Source of the DNA: Torymus aiolomorphi
Lineage: Eukaryota; Arthropoda; Insecta; Hymenoptera; Torymidae
NCBI GenBank assembly: GCA_036365515.1
Contig: CM070873.1
Location: 193,997,104 to 194,061,103 of the forward strand
Direction: 5' to 3'
Length of the DNA: 64,000 nucleotides
Every line of letters begins with the position of its first letter. Positions within the stretch are counted from its first letter, which is position 1. The notes under the pieces are model-generated. The model did no database searches. It was not told the DNA's origin and saw nothing but the letters and a program-made list of their open reading frames with translations. Of this stretch, positions 9,812 through 19,901 are shown piece after piece. The position numbers and the translations under genes are program-made.

Positions 9812-10717
9812 TCATTCCTTAATTTGTTTACATGGTAGCTCCCCTTCTAAACCGCGCCTAAACTCATTAAGTGTCATGTCTCCAAATTCTCTTTTGCCCA
9901 TTAGGTTATCAAATTCTATCTGCGTCATAGTCCAAGTAGCCTTAGTTTTATTGGTGGGCCAATAAAGGCTCTCTACACGCGGCACAAATTCCTTGCTACT
10001 ACCTGCGACCTGGGAGCTTGACCCACCTATCTTTGAGCCGCTGTGCCTACGTCCGCACGGCGCTTCTGGTTTCTTGGCCACAGCACTTACATCACGAACA
10101 ATATTAGCTTGATTACTCAAATTAAAGTCATTATTAACATTCATATTTTTAACACGATCGTCCGCTTGCGATGATTCGCCTCCTGTTACGCTTACAATGA
10201 TTGGCATCGGATTTTCCCCTATATTTACGTTTATGCCATTAGAACTATCCAAATTTGCTACTGCTGTAAAATCGGCGGCCGCAAACGCTTGAGGCTGAAT
10301 CCCCGCTGTGGGAAGCTCAGTTCTCCCGTTGTTTCGGAGGCGCCATAAGGCTATAAGATCATTAGTCAGCTTTAACAAACAGTCGTTGTACCATAGTACT
10401 GATGATGCATTCATGAGCACGTGCGCATGTATAGTTTCGATTTGCGAGATTGTGGGCGATTGTTCCAAATGTATTTCAACTAACGGGTGCCTCGTGGTTA
10501 CCTGCTTTATGTCTCTCCTAACAAATGTTACATTTGATTTGCAAATAGCACATTTGATTATTCTAATTAAGCTTAAATTCTGACTGCACGTTCTGGCCAA
10601 TTCTAACGTATACAAATTTTGCAATAAAGGATGCAATTTATTCATGAAACACATAGCGCATACGTGCTCCTCCCTGAATCCGTAGGCCACCCGCTCGTAA
10701 TTACGAATTATCGACAT
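9812..10717 (-). CDS. Accessory ORF of the retrovirus: N-terminal Cys-rich domain with low-complexity tail
   Basis: 301 aa from ATG at 10715-10717. Residues about 20-60 contain C-x2-C (VCAMC), an isolated Cys (ARTC) and a second C-x2-C (KCAICKS), a plausible zinc-binding fold. The middle is helical (LLKLTNDLIALWRL). The rest is Asn/Ser/Gly-rich with a basic patch (CGRRHSGSK), then a folded-looking C-terminus (TMTQIEFDNLMGKREFGDMTLNEF). The LxLxRxxxCxxC arrangement resembles the neighbour at 10747-11103, suggesting duplication. It lies between the Gag-like ORF and the F-type envelope and is uninterrupted, so it was probably maintained by the element. Function unknown. Regulatory (zinc finger) or Gag-like nucleic-acid binding roles are both possible. 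Confidence 0.65.
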   Translation of the reverse strand: MSIIRNYERVAYGFREEHVCAMCFMNKLHPLLQNLYTLELARTCSQNLSLIRIIKCAICKSNVTFVRRDIKQVTTRHPLVEIHLEQSPTISQIETIHAHVLMNASSVLWYNDCLLKLTNDLIALWRLRNNGRTELPTAGIQPQAFAAADFTAVANLDSSNGINVNIGENPMPIIVSVTGGESSQADDRVKNMNVNNDFNLSNQANIVRDVSAVAKKPEAPCGRRHSGSKIGGSSSQVAGSSKEFVPRVESLYWPTNKTKATWTMTQIEFDNLMGKREFGDMTLNEFRRGLEGELPCKQIKE

Positions 10718-10746
10718 GTTACTCTAATTCAAAGTGATTTTAGGAG

Positions 10747-11103
10747 TCAATACAAAACCTCGGCTATTAGATAAGATAGCAATTCCTCACCTACTAACAT
10801 GTAAACCCGGATACACCTTTCACAAGATTCACCTGTTCGCAAAAACAGTAATTGTCGGTGGCAAACTTTATAACACGTTGGTACAGCAACACTAGAGTGC
10901 ACGAGTATGTGATAATCAATACAGGGTTCAAGTAATCGAAACGGGTCTTCTACACGCGTGGAGTAACAATTTTTACAAAAGAAGTTATAAGATTCTTCGT
11001 CTACATACACTATTTTGTCTCCTTCTCGCACGCTCCAGCAGGGATGTTTTCGCAGGCGTTCTAACGCTTGCGCGAAGCCAGACCTTACACTCTGCTCTAA
11101 TGG
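10747..11103 (-). CDS. Accessory Cys-rich ORF without an ATG, opening directly after a splice-acceptor-like site
   Basis: The frame is open for 118 codons from CCA at 11103 to the stop at 10747. There is no ATG at its start. Immediately upstream (minus strand) is ATCTTTTTTAG, a strong 3' splice-site pattern with AG at 11104-11105, so this is likely a downstream exon of a spliced transcript. The protein has FFCKNC, an isolated Cys, TCYKVC and SCERC, probably zinc-coordinating, and a helical C-terminus. It is similar in spacing to the first part of the 9812-10717 ORF. Function unknown. Confidence 0.55.
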   Translation of the reverse strand, partial: PLEQSVRSGFAQALERLRKHPCWSVREGDKIVYVDEESYNFFCKNCYSTRVEDPFRLLEPCIDYHILVHSSVAVPTCYKVCHRQLLFLRTGESCERCIRVYMLVGEELLSYLIAEVLY

Positions 11104-11142
11104 CTAAAAAAGATAATTTGTAAACTACTTTAAATTTCAGAA

Positions 11143-11523
11143 TTAAATTAAATCATTATGATTACAAACTACTGTTCGCATGTTTGCCAAATCATCAAGG
11201 TGGTAAGCGATTTGCTCGGCATGACGTCGCGCTTGCGCAAAATTATTATAAAATTCCGGCTTACACATATAACGCTTAATGCTAAGTTGCAACCCCGAGA
11301 CATAGCAAAAGATCGCCAATCTTTCTCGCTCCAATTCAGATTCAGTAACTTCAATCATCCCTTTATTCGCAATTCTGCCCGCATGAGCATAGACTTCATA
11401 AGTACGCTGCATTCGCGTGCTATATGCGAGCAATCGCTCGTTTCGGTTCTGAGCCGCCCATACTAAACGACTCCTAAGCGTGATTAAATCGTCAAGCAAT
11501 GATTTCTTCTGACTAGGTCTCAT
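11143..11523 (-). CDS. Free-standing Gag capsid-like accessory ORF
   Basis: 126 aa, ATG at 11521-11523. By eye it aligns with the C-terminal capsid region of the element's own Gag (21267-22955). NERLLAYSTRMQR matches ENIITFANRVRR. LSIKRYM matches WEIKRCM after FxVxG/YVSG. FAQARRHAEQI matches FQEAVEKAIEI. It lacks the zinc knuckles and the N-terminal half of Gag. It sits just downstream of the G-like glycoprotein. Possible roles include a Gag-interfering protein, as Ty1 p22 (a Gag fragment) limits assembly, or a minor structural protein; both are inference. Intact and without stops. Confidence 0.6.
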   Translation of the reverse strand: MRPSQKKSLLDDLITLRSRLVWAAQNRNERLLAYSTRMQRTYEVYAHAGRIANKGMIEVTESELERERLAIFCYVSGLQLSIKRYMCKPEFYNNFAQARRHAEQIAYHLDDLANMRTVVCNHNDLI

Positions 11524-11589
11524 TTTAATGGTTTGAGTGAATAGATACTGTTTTTTATTATTAATTACAAGTAAAAGTTAAAAGTTAAT

Positions 11590-13620
11590 TCAAACTATAT
11601 TTCGCGGCGGTAAAAATGGTTTATTTTGTTCGTTTAGTATGGGGTATAGCTTATTTTCGATTACTTCTGGATTATTTTTTGAATTATTTTCTGACCATTG
11701 GCACTCCAACTGATATTTCTGTGTAGTACAGGTAAACGGAGCTTCGGCGGCAGACGGAGCAGACGGCCCTTTAACAGGCTCACCTTCCTTCGATTTTTCC
11801 GGTTCGTGGTCTTTCCCCAAATGTAAAAGCAGGTGCGTAAGCGAATTCCAGAGAGCTCCTAAAATGTGCACCGACCAACCATAAAGGCTGTATAAAACAT
11901 ATCCGTGAATAATGGTGTCAAGTATAAATTTAATTAAACGGAAAATCATAAGAAGAGATATAAACGCTGCGCTTACTGACCGAAAGGTAATTAACCGCGA
12001 CCAAACACGGCCCCATGCAGAGTCGGCAATGCGTGAAAGCGCTTCCTCATCGAGGAGACCCGAAATCGATCCGGACCCAGTCATTCTGCCTTTGCCCGAA
12101 TAACCGTACGCCAAATCGTTTAAAATCGCGCCCCTCTCGTTCGGAAACATAATAAAATTTTTTAAGCTTTCAATGTCCCCGTAGGAATAAATTCCGCTAT
12201 TAGCTAAATCTGTTGGATTATTATAAGTCCATGATTGCTGAATTTGTGGCTTTAAAATTGACGGCGTGTCTTGTATGTTAATCTGTGACAACATTTTAAA
12301 CCATCGCTCTCCTATCAAAAACATAACCGGAATCATAGTATCGCATTTCGCTTTTGTGCCAAATTCACGTAAAATGTGAGTCCGTGGTGCTAAAAATAGC
12401 AATTTATCCTCCCATGATACAGGCAATTCCTGATAGCAATCTTCCGTCGGCCTAACCTTCATTTCGACCTGTACACACTTCAATATATGCACCACCTCGC
12501 CGGCCAATAGGCTTATATAGCCCGGTCCCTTCATGATTTGATACGCTAATAAATCGGGCGAGATAGTAGCTATACTAAGTGAATTAGCGAGTACCTTACG
12601 TTCTAATTCGCACTGTTTTTCTAGTATATCCCGGTACAATCGTGTCATTTGCCCCTTAATGTGCGCGTCTACATACACAAATTTCGAATTTACGTATGCA
12701 AAAATATCAGTGTTGCTAATACTAACCCCTTTTTGGACTATTAATCTCTCATGCTCCGGATCAAGCAAGATAAATAATTTCAGGTGCTCCGTGCGAATTA
12801 ATTGATAAGAGCAAACGTTTACTAGACCGATGTCTTTAAACGCGAAAGGCAATCCTTCCGCTTCCAAAACATACAACGGCCGGCGCTCATTATCCTTCTC
12901 AATAACCTTCATTACTGGCCCGGTATACAAGGAAGTATATTTACGAGCCTCGCACGGGCCCGTAGATATCATATCCCAAAACGCGTAACCGAATTGCATA
13001 TCTATGCAATGATCATCAGTAAATGAGCACTGCGTGCCCGATTCTAATCTGATTTTGTTATTATTCAAGTTAACCGCGTTAAAACGTTCTTCCAATTTTA
13101 TGGTCGCATACCCGTGCACAACTACGTCATAAAATTCTCCGTACGGGTCAGAATAGTGACCTGTGTTGGCACACGAGCCGTCCGCTTTAATAGCTCCTGC
13201 GAACGTGATTGGAAACGTAACCGAGTCATTTATCCTCAATCCTCCGAGAGCGTTCTCCGCGATAGTAATTGACTTATGCACGTGCATTTTAACACACTCG
13301 TCTCTGGTTACTTCACGTAAGAAATTCACTTTTCCGTTTTTAACGTGAGAGATATGCGACCACATACCGCAATGCGCAACCGTTCTTTTAATTTCCACTT
13401 TACAATATCTAACTAGCGTATCAGCGTACTAGTTTATTTGTAAAAGGCTAATTTCCGTTTTAGTAACGTTAACGATCGGTTCCGGCAGGTCGCACTCTTC
13501 CACATTAACCAAAGAAAACGTAGTAAAATTAGTGAATTTTTGTCCACAATCAAATCCGATCAGCCCGAAAGTTATCTTAATTTTCAAAGTTGTTGCGAGA
13601 ATGAACATCAAAGTCCTCAT
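11590..13620 (-). pseudogene. Second envelope gene: chuvirus-G-like glycoprotein with one in-frame stop
   Basis: The frame starts at ATG 13618-13620 with a hydrophobic leader (residues about 3-22) followed by FDCGQ and the TFSLVNVEECD pattern that I associate with glycoproteins of chuviruses (order Jingchuvirales). Only a TAG at 13429-13431 (codon 64) interrupts it; after it the same frame runs to 11590. The large ectodomain has many cysteines and CKVEIKRTVAHCGMWSHI. Several hydrophobic segments occur near the C-terminus (SAAFISLLMIFRLIKFIL, YGWSVHILGALW), then a Pro/Glu/Lys-rich tail ending in PPRNIV. It would act in the membrane as an attachment/fusion protein. It is unrelated by eye to the F-type envelope of the same element. 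The viral family assignment is by recollection of motifs and needs a search. Confidence 0.6.
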
Positions 13621-13646
13621 CTGTAATCATGAATAAAAATGTTAAC
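13621..13646 (-). promoter_or_regulatory. Splice-acceptor-like site abutting the ATG of the G-like gene
   Basis: On the minus strand ACATTTTTATTCATGATTACAG is followed at once by ATG. Envelope genes of retroviruses are normally made from spliced RNA, so this is a good acceptor candidate. A donor-like AAAGTAAGTAA lies in the LTR/leader near 23324-23334. Confidence 0.4.
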
Positions 13647-13678
13647 TTTCTAACTTACGCTAAGCTTACTTTTTATTT

Positions 13679-16600
13679 TTACAAGCTTTCGGAGTCTGCG
13701 TGAGGTTTAACATGCGACAAGCGTAAACGATTACTATGCACAACTTTGGTCTTACTTTCATTAGTTTGAATTTTTACATTGCCATTTTCCCAGATTTCAA
13801 TTATTAAGTAAGGGCCAGAATATTGATTTTCAAATTTATGCGGCTTTGGCCCGCTCTGCAACCACATAAAATCGCCTATTTTGAAATTCTTATGATTTGA
13901 CTTTTTATCATAATATCTTTTACTTTTTTGTTTAGCGGATAATAGATTTTCTTGTGCGGTTCTTTGAAGAAAATTCAATCTTTCGACCAAAGTTGTCATG
14001 TACCCCGCGTAAGTAGGCAATAAATCTTCCGGCTCTAAGGGGTCGCTCGAGGGCACTCTCGCCAGGCGTCCGAACACTAACTCGAACGGAGTATGCTGGG
14101 TTCCTTCATGTTTGCCCGTGTTGAAATTAAACATTGCTAACTCAACCCACTCGTCCCAATCTAAATGTTTCGTGGCAAACATTTTCAAAAATTCACTAAG
14201 TGGCGAGTGCGAGCGCTCTAAAGAGCCGTTAAATTGAGGGTGAAAAGCGGTAGTTTTTACTTGCTTAATTTTAAATCGTTTTGCAACGCGCTTAACTAAT
14301 TTACTAAGAAAATTGGTGCCTTGATCGGTAAGCATAGCTTGCGGCGCGCCAAAAGTGCAAATAAAGCGTTTGATAAAAGCATCTGCTACAGTAATGGCAG
14401 TCTGGTCTTTTAAAGGGACTCCCACCGAGAATTTTGTAAATTGATCCTGCATAGTTAAAATGTACTCGGATTCGTCTTTAGTTCTCGGTAACGGTCCTAC
14501 GATGTCCAAACTAACCGTGAAAAATGGAATACAAGGGTGGTCCATTATAATCATTTTCTGTTTTGTTTTGACCCGCACTAATTTTTTAAGCTGGCAAGGA
14601 ACGCATTTTTGAATGAAGGCTTGTATGTCCTCCTTTAAATGCTCCCACTGATATTTATATTTTATTCTATTCAAAGTTTTAGTTACTCCTTTGTGTCCAT
14701 CCGCCGCCGAACAATGAGCTTCGTGAATTATATCCGCTCTTTTACTCGGCTCCAGGTGCTGTATGAGTCCACGGCAAATAATTATTTTAACACTATTATT
14801 ACCTAATTCACGTCTTAAAGAGGCCAAAATATCTTTAAACTCAACATTTTCGATATTACTGCTCCTAGCCATACTAAAAGAAGCAATTTGATTAATATCT
14901 AAAAATTTTGCTAACTTCCTAAGTAACTGGGCCAAAATTTCTAAGGTATCCGATAAACTATTTTTACCTTTGCCCCTAAGTGGTAATACAAAATGCATTT
15001 TTTTATTGGCCTTAATGATTTTAGGCTCTCCCGTTACTAAATTCTCAAAATGCGGAAGCTTCCCTAAATCCTTTAATTGCCTAGACCCCTCATCGAGCGG
15101 TTCTCCGTCCGTGCTCACAAAATAAAGGTAACTATCCTTCCTCATAAACAATTTCTCTCTACAATAGATTATATTGTCTTGAGGACCGACCGCTTTCAGC
15201 GCGACACTTTTTTCATTGACCGCGTCCTCGTCCCCGAAAGTCATGTCGGAGAAGGGACCTTTAAACACCGAGATGTTGTCGCGCCCGGATGCTTCCCGGC
15301 ACGCGAGCTCTCCTGACATAACCGTTTGCTCACTTTCCTCGGGCGCGAACGCAGAGACAGATGGCGAGATTGGTCTGTGCAGCGTTTCTTTTTTATTGCT
15401 ATCCGCAGCTTGCGGTACGAGAGACGCAGACGTCTCCTTATCTTCGACAAAGGACGCGCATTCCTGAACCTCTTCGACCGCGGGGGCTTTCTTTCTTTTA
15501 CGCGGCGCGAGAGCTTTAATGGCTTGCTTATACTTTTCAGTGGCTTGGCGGCCCGCACGCTTACGCGTGGCCATTGGATGCAAGGTGGGCACGCCGTCCC
15601 CCTGCTGGGTTTGCCGTTCCTGGGGCGGCTCTACTGTCTGTTCGCCAGCGACAGCATGGCGCCCCTCTCCCCCTATGCTGACTTGTGTAGCTACGCATAC
15701 TTCTTCTATAATCGGGTTGCGCGACAGTGCGTCCGCGTTCAGATTTAATTCACCTTTCTTATAGAGTACATCGAATTGATAGTCTAAAAGTTTTAAACGC
15801 CAACGCGTGACTCTAGATCCTGGATCATTATGATTGTTCAACCAAACTAGCGGCCTGTGATCAGTAATTAAAGTGAATTTATTCGCGTATAAGTAAGGTC
15901 TGAATTGCGTAATAGCGTACACGATTGCTAATGCTTCTTTTGAAAACGTACAATAATTCTTTTCTGCTTGATTCATCGCGCGCGACACAAAGGCTATGGG
16001 ACGATCTTTTCCAATTTCTCCTTGCGATAAAACTGCCCCGATTGCATACCCGCTAGCGTCGGTAGTTACTAAAAACTTTTCTTCGAAATGCGGATGCGCT
16101 AAAACCGGTGGTTCGCATAATTTATCACGGAGAGTCTCAAATGCCGTTTGCGCGTTCTCATCCCAAACAAAAAGTTGTTCTTTTCTAAGAAGGTCAGTTA
16201 AAGGCTTGGCTATTCGTGCAAAGCCATTAATAAATCGCCTATAATAACCAGCTAGTCCTAAAAATTGTTTAATATTTTTCTGATTTCTAGGCACTGGAAA
16301 TTCTTCAACTGCTTTTAGTTTTTCCGGGTCCGGGCGTAAACCGTCACCGTTAATTATATGTCCCAAATAATTAATTTCCGGTTTAAGAAATTCGCATTTT
16401 TCCGGTTGCAAAACTAAATTAGCATGGCGCAGTTTTTCAAACAACTTCTCGATTGTTTCTATGTGCTCGTTAAAAGTTTTAGAGTAGACGCAAATGTCAT
16501 CAAAAAAATGAACCACGTTTTTCATACCAGCAATTACTTTAAGAACGAGTGACAAAAATACCGGAGCGCTTGTCTTTAATCCAAAAGGCGATCTAACAAA

Positions 16601-17758
16601 ATGAAATAAACCGAGCTCACAAGAAAAAGCTGTTTTTTCTCTGTCCTCAGCTTTAATTTTAATTTGATGATAACCCGCGTATAAATCGAAAACTGAGAAA
16701 AATTTGGCATCACCAAGCTGATCCAAAATATCCGCTATGTTCGGAACCGGATGATTGTAATCGGGTATAATGGCGTTCAACTTTCTAAAGTCTACTACTA
16801 CCCGAAATTTTTTCTTGCCGTCGGGTCCCGGTTTTTTGTCAACACAGAACACGGGCGCCGAGTAGGCACTTGTTGAAGGTTCGACGATGCCTTTCTCTAA
16901 CATTTCTTTTACCTGCCTATTGATCTCTTCTTTTAGAATAGGTGGGTGTCTAAATTGTTTAATTCTAATTGGAATATTCGTTGTTGTGAGTATTTCGTGT
17001 TCAATTACATTTGTCGCGGGCATAATATCTCCCGCTAAATAAAATCGATCCGAAAATTTCACAAGGAGTGACTCAATTTCGGCTAATTGATTAGGTGACA
17101 AATGCTTAAGACGTAAAAGCTCTCTTAATTTAGCCACCCTCTCATTTCCTAAAAGGAAAACCGTGTCTGACATGCACATAATTTGATGGTCGCGTGGCTC
17201 CGCTATTTTATGGCTCCGCCTTTCTACCCTAATTTGGCTACTTAAGTGCGGAGGGTGCGGCCTATGCTCCCATACTGACCAGACTACTCCATTTATATTT
17301 CTTTTAATTTGATGTAGCATCTGGCGTAAAGTGCATAACATGTCAGAGGTCACCTCGCCCTCCGACATGCGATACTCTCTCATTTTCTTAAAAATAGGAA
17401 TGGCGGTGAAACACGTAACATTTAAAGCGCAAGAGTATAAGCGTAATAATGAACTACTTTTCCATGCTTGCAGAAAGGTTAACTTCTTTAGCTTGACACG
17501 CAACCCCTCAAAAAGGTGCGCCAGCTGAAAGTCTTCTCGAACTAAAGCATAAGACAATGCGCTGGTTAATTTATTACTTCCGCCCTTCTCAATATTGCCG
17601 GACAACGATAACTTTTGCTTCCTCAATAATTTACTAATTTTGCTAAAACTATTCCTTTTAATTTTAGTTTTTTTATGAGTTTCATGCTTGTATTTAATAC
17701 ACGTAAAATTCCTTATTTTATTACAAACAAAATTTACTTTTCTCCTACTTTTATTCAA
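13679..17758 (-). CDS. pol: Retroviral pol: reverse transcriptase, RNase H and integrase (upstream part split off by jockey-like insertion)
   Basis: About 1359 codons, intact. RT motifs are VVVDFRKLNAIIPDYNHPVP, FSVFDLYAGYHQI, SPFGLKTSAPVF and the catalytic FFDDICVYS. RNase H has TTDASGYAIGAVL, SKEALAIVYA and ITDHRPLVWL. A long linker with basic patches (ATRKRAGRQ, PRKRKKAP) follows. Integrase has an HHCC module (H-x8-GHKGVTKTL ... CVPCQ), LDIVGPL, LTDQGTNF and FNGSLERSH for DDE, and a C-terminal domain (KIGDFMWLQSGP). Domain order is Ty3/gypsy. The frame joins the protease region at 19902-21246 exactly across the duplicated target site. The stop lies 58 bp before the G-like gene. Confidence 0.92.
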   Translation of the reverse strand: MNKSRRKVNFVCNKIRNFTCIKYKHETHKKTKIKRNSFSKISKLLRKQKLSLSGNIEKGGSNKLTSALSYALVREDFQLAHLFEGLRVKLKKLTFLQAWKSSSLLRLYSCALNVTCFTAIPIFKKMREYRMSEGEVTSDMLCTLRQMLHQIKRNINGVVWSVWEHRPHPPHLSSQIRVERRSHKIAEPRDHQIMCMSDTVFLLGNERVAKLRELLRLKHLSPNQLAEIESLLVKFSDRFYLAGDIMPATNVIEHEILTTTNIPIRIKQFRHPPILKEEINRQVKEMLEKGIVEPSTSAYSAPVFCVDKKPGPDGKKKFRVVVDFRKLNAIIPDYNHPVPNIADILDQLGDAKFFSVFDLYAGYHQIKIKAEDREKTAFSCELGLFHFVRSPFGLKTSAPVFLSLVLKVIAGMKNVVHFFDDICVYSKTFNEHIETIEKLFEKLRHANLVLQPEKCEFLKPEINYLGHIINGDGLRPDPEKLKAVEEFPVPRNQKNIKQFLGLAGYYRRFINGFARIAKPLTDLLRKEQLFVWDENAQTAFETLRDKLCEPPVLAHPHFEEKFLVTTDASGYAIGAVLSQGEIGKDRPIAFVSRAMNQAEKNYCTFSKEALAIVYAITQFRPYLYANKFTLITDHRPLVWLNNHNDPGSRVTRWRLKLLDYQFDVLYKKGELNLNADALSRNPIIEEVCVATQVSIGGEGRHAVAGEQTVEPPQERQTQQGDGVPTLHPMATRKRAGRQATEKYKQAIKALAPRKRKKAPAVEEVQECASFVEDKETSASLVPQAADSNKKETLHRPISPSVSAFAPEESEQTVMSGELACREASGRDNISVFKGPFSDMTFGDEDAVNEKSVALKAVGPQDNIIYCREKLFMRKDSYLYFVSTDGEPLDEGSRQLKDLGKLPHFENLVTGEPKIIKANKKMHFVLPLRGKGKNSLSDTLEILAQLLRKLAKFLDINQIASFSMARSSNIENVEFKDILASLRRELGNNSVKIIICRGLIQHLEPSKRADIIHEAHCSAADGHKGVTKTLNRIKYKYQWEHLKEDIQAFIQKCVPCQLKKLVRVKTKQKMIIMDHPCIPFFTVSLDIVGPLPRTKDESEYILTMQDQFTKFSVGVPLKDQTAITVADAFIKRFICTFGAPQAMLTDQGTNFLSKLVKRVAKRFKIKQVKTTAFHPQFNGSLERSHSPLSEFLKMFATKHLDWDEWVELAMFNFNTGKHEGTQHTPFELVFGRLARVPSSDPLEPEDLLPTYAGYMTTLVERLNFLQRTAQENLLSAKQKSKRYYDKKSNHKNFKIGDFMWLQSGPKPHKFENQYSGPYLIIEIWENGNVKIQTNESKTKVVHSNRLRLSHVKPHADSESL

Positions 17759-17759
17759 T
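17752..17759 (-). repeat. 3' copy of the target-site duplication of the jockey-like insertion
   Basis: Minus-strand ATTGAATA, repeated at 19902-19909. Confidence 0.7.
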
Positions 17760-17763
17760 ACCG

Positions 17764-17766
17764 TTT

Positions 17767-17813
<47 letters not shown>

Positions 17814-17816
17814 TTT
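17764..17816 (+). repeat. (TTTA)n tail of the jockey-like insertion
   Basis: Thirteen or so tetranucleotide units on the plus strand. On the element's own strand this is the (TAAA)n 3' terminus used in target-primed reverse transcription. Confidence 0.85.
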
Positions 17817-18125
17817 CCAGAAAATATTTACATTACATTATTATATACGAAATATACATAAGTAAGTAAATCCTACTGAGGCAAATATTATTGCCTGTGT
17901 GTAGATCTGGTACACAGAAATCTTACAAACTAAAAAAAATATTACAAACTAAAAAATTCTTAAAAAACTATATAATGGTATGTGCGTAGTGTTTGTTAAC
18001 ATCGATAAAATCCATTGTAGTACATAAATAACAGTTAAATAATTTGTTAGATATATTGGTTAAGATTTAATTATTATTTTGAAATTATATTGCATCTTTT
18101 ACTATAAACATTTTTAATTTTTTCT

Positions 18126-19898
18126 TCATAATTGTCTACTTAAATTCATAACTTTGAGATCCTTAGATAGCCCATTAAAGACCCTTATAGCTTCATTGTA
18201 GCTATTTTTATCACTAATTCTTTTATCACATTTAGGTAATTGAATTGTTTTGTTTCTGGTCTTGCTCGCACTGTTTATATATTTATTTCTTAATGTAGAA
18301 TAATGTAAGGATATTGACTCTAACTGGAATAATTTTTTTATTTCAAGAGGTGGATTAGTTTGAGAGAATTTATTTTTATTTATGATTTTCAATATTTTGT
18401 TTTGTGTTGATTGTATTAGTTTCATATTATTATCGTACGCACCACCCCAGGCAATTACCCCATAATTGATTAGACTATGAAAGAAAGCATAATATATTAT
18501 CATTAATGTTTTTGTATCCATCATATTTTTTATCTTGGCAAAGACAAAAATTAGGTATTTGTTTTTTTTAATGATATATCTTATATGCTTATCCCATTTC
18601 ATATTGTAGTCGAAATACAGTCCTAAGTATTTATGACTTTCAACTCTTTTTATTAATTGCGTTCCTATTTTGATGTTTAGTGTGCCAGGTACACTATCAC
18701 AGTAGTTTCCGAGAGTCATATAGACCGTTTTATCTATATTTAGCGACAGTTTATTTTGTGCAAGCCACTTGGCCACATGATTAAGGTAAGCACACATTTT
18801 TTCCTGAGCTGAGGACTACATGTTATCACTTGATATGATAACCGTGTCATCAGCATAGGACATGATTGTGTCATTTTGCATACTTCCTAGTAAGTCATTG
18901 ACATAAAGTATAAAAAGTAATGGTCCTAATATAGTTCCTTGGGGAACACCCGTAGTAAATTCTTTATATTCACTTTTACAGTCTTGAATTTTTACTCTTT
19001 GCCGCCTATCTGTGAGATAGCTAGTCATCAGTTTTAAGGCACTACCCCTTACTCCATATCGTTCAAGCTTATCTAAAAGAACTCTATGATTAACAGTGTC
19101 AAATGCTTTGGCTAAGTCTAGAAAAGCAACAATTATTGGTTTACTTTTATCTAAGTTTTCGTATATGATATTTGATATATAATTTAATGCGTCAGTAGTT
19201 CCCCTATTTTTAACGAAGCCGTATTGTTTTTCTGATATTATGTTATGTTTTTCAAAAAAGTGGTATAATCTATTATAAATTATTTTTTCAAAAATTTTTG
19301 CAATATTCGATATTAAAGAGATTGGTCTGTAATTATTGATATTAGATTTTTCACCAGCCTTGTAGATAGGGACTACCTCAGCATTTTTGAGCGCGTCAGG
19401 CCAGATAGATTTCACAATACATAAATTGAAGATATATTCTAAGGGCACACATATATATTCAGAGAGAATTTTCAATGATTTAGCGTTAATATTGTCTACA
19501 CCTCCAGATTTATTTTTCAATGTATTGATTATTTTGTATATCTCAGCAAAATCTGTCGGACGAAAGAAAATAGATTCCGGATTCCTATCTGGAAGTTTCA
19601 GGTTATTATTATTTATATTAGCAAATTGAGCACTCAAATTTGGTCCTATTTTACAAAAATAGGTGTTCATAGCATTTGCTATATCAGTTTTATTTTCAAT
19701 TTTTTGATTGCTATCGTATATATATTTTATTGGATTATCATGCACACTATTTCTCCCTAATTTAGTTTTAATTATGTTCCATAATTCCCTAGAGTTTCCG
19801 CTATTTCGTTTTACCATTTCCTTTTCATATTTAAATTTTGCTTCTTTAATAACTTTGTTCAATATCTTAGTGTAATTTGTATTTTGGTCTATAATTTT
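18126..19898 (-). pseudogene. Reverse transcriptase of the jockey-like element, one in-frame stop
   Basis: RT domain motifs are LKNKSGGVDNINAKSLK, NYRPISLISNIAKIFEKI, AFLDLAKAFDTVNH, GVPQGTILGPLLFILYVNDL and the catalytic MSYADDTVI, followed by a thumb and C-terminal region (HKYLGLYFDYNMKWDKHI, LINYGVIAWGG). A TAG at 18816-18818 falls just after the active site; reading resumes in the same frame to 18126. No endonuclease domain remains. Inactive copy. Confidence 0.85.
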
Positions 19899-19901
19899 TT
19901 A

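Larger units (their letters stand above)
17760..19901 (-). mobile_element. 5'-truncated jockey/CR1-type non-LTR retrotransposon inserted in pol
   Basis: About 2.1 kb between 8-bp direct repeats. In minus orientation it opens mid-frame in the RT ORF, so the ORF1 and endonuclease regions are missing, the classic 5' truncation. It ends in an (AAAT)n tail at 17764-17816. About 300 bp of AT-rich 3' UTR separates the ORF stop from the tail. Confidence 0.85.

Noticed and set aside
13429..18818. Programmed UAG readthrough shared by the G-like gene and the jockey-like RT
   Set aside because: The two stops are in unrelated elements with no shared context; ordinary decay is simpler.
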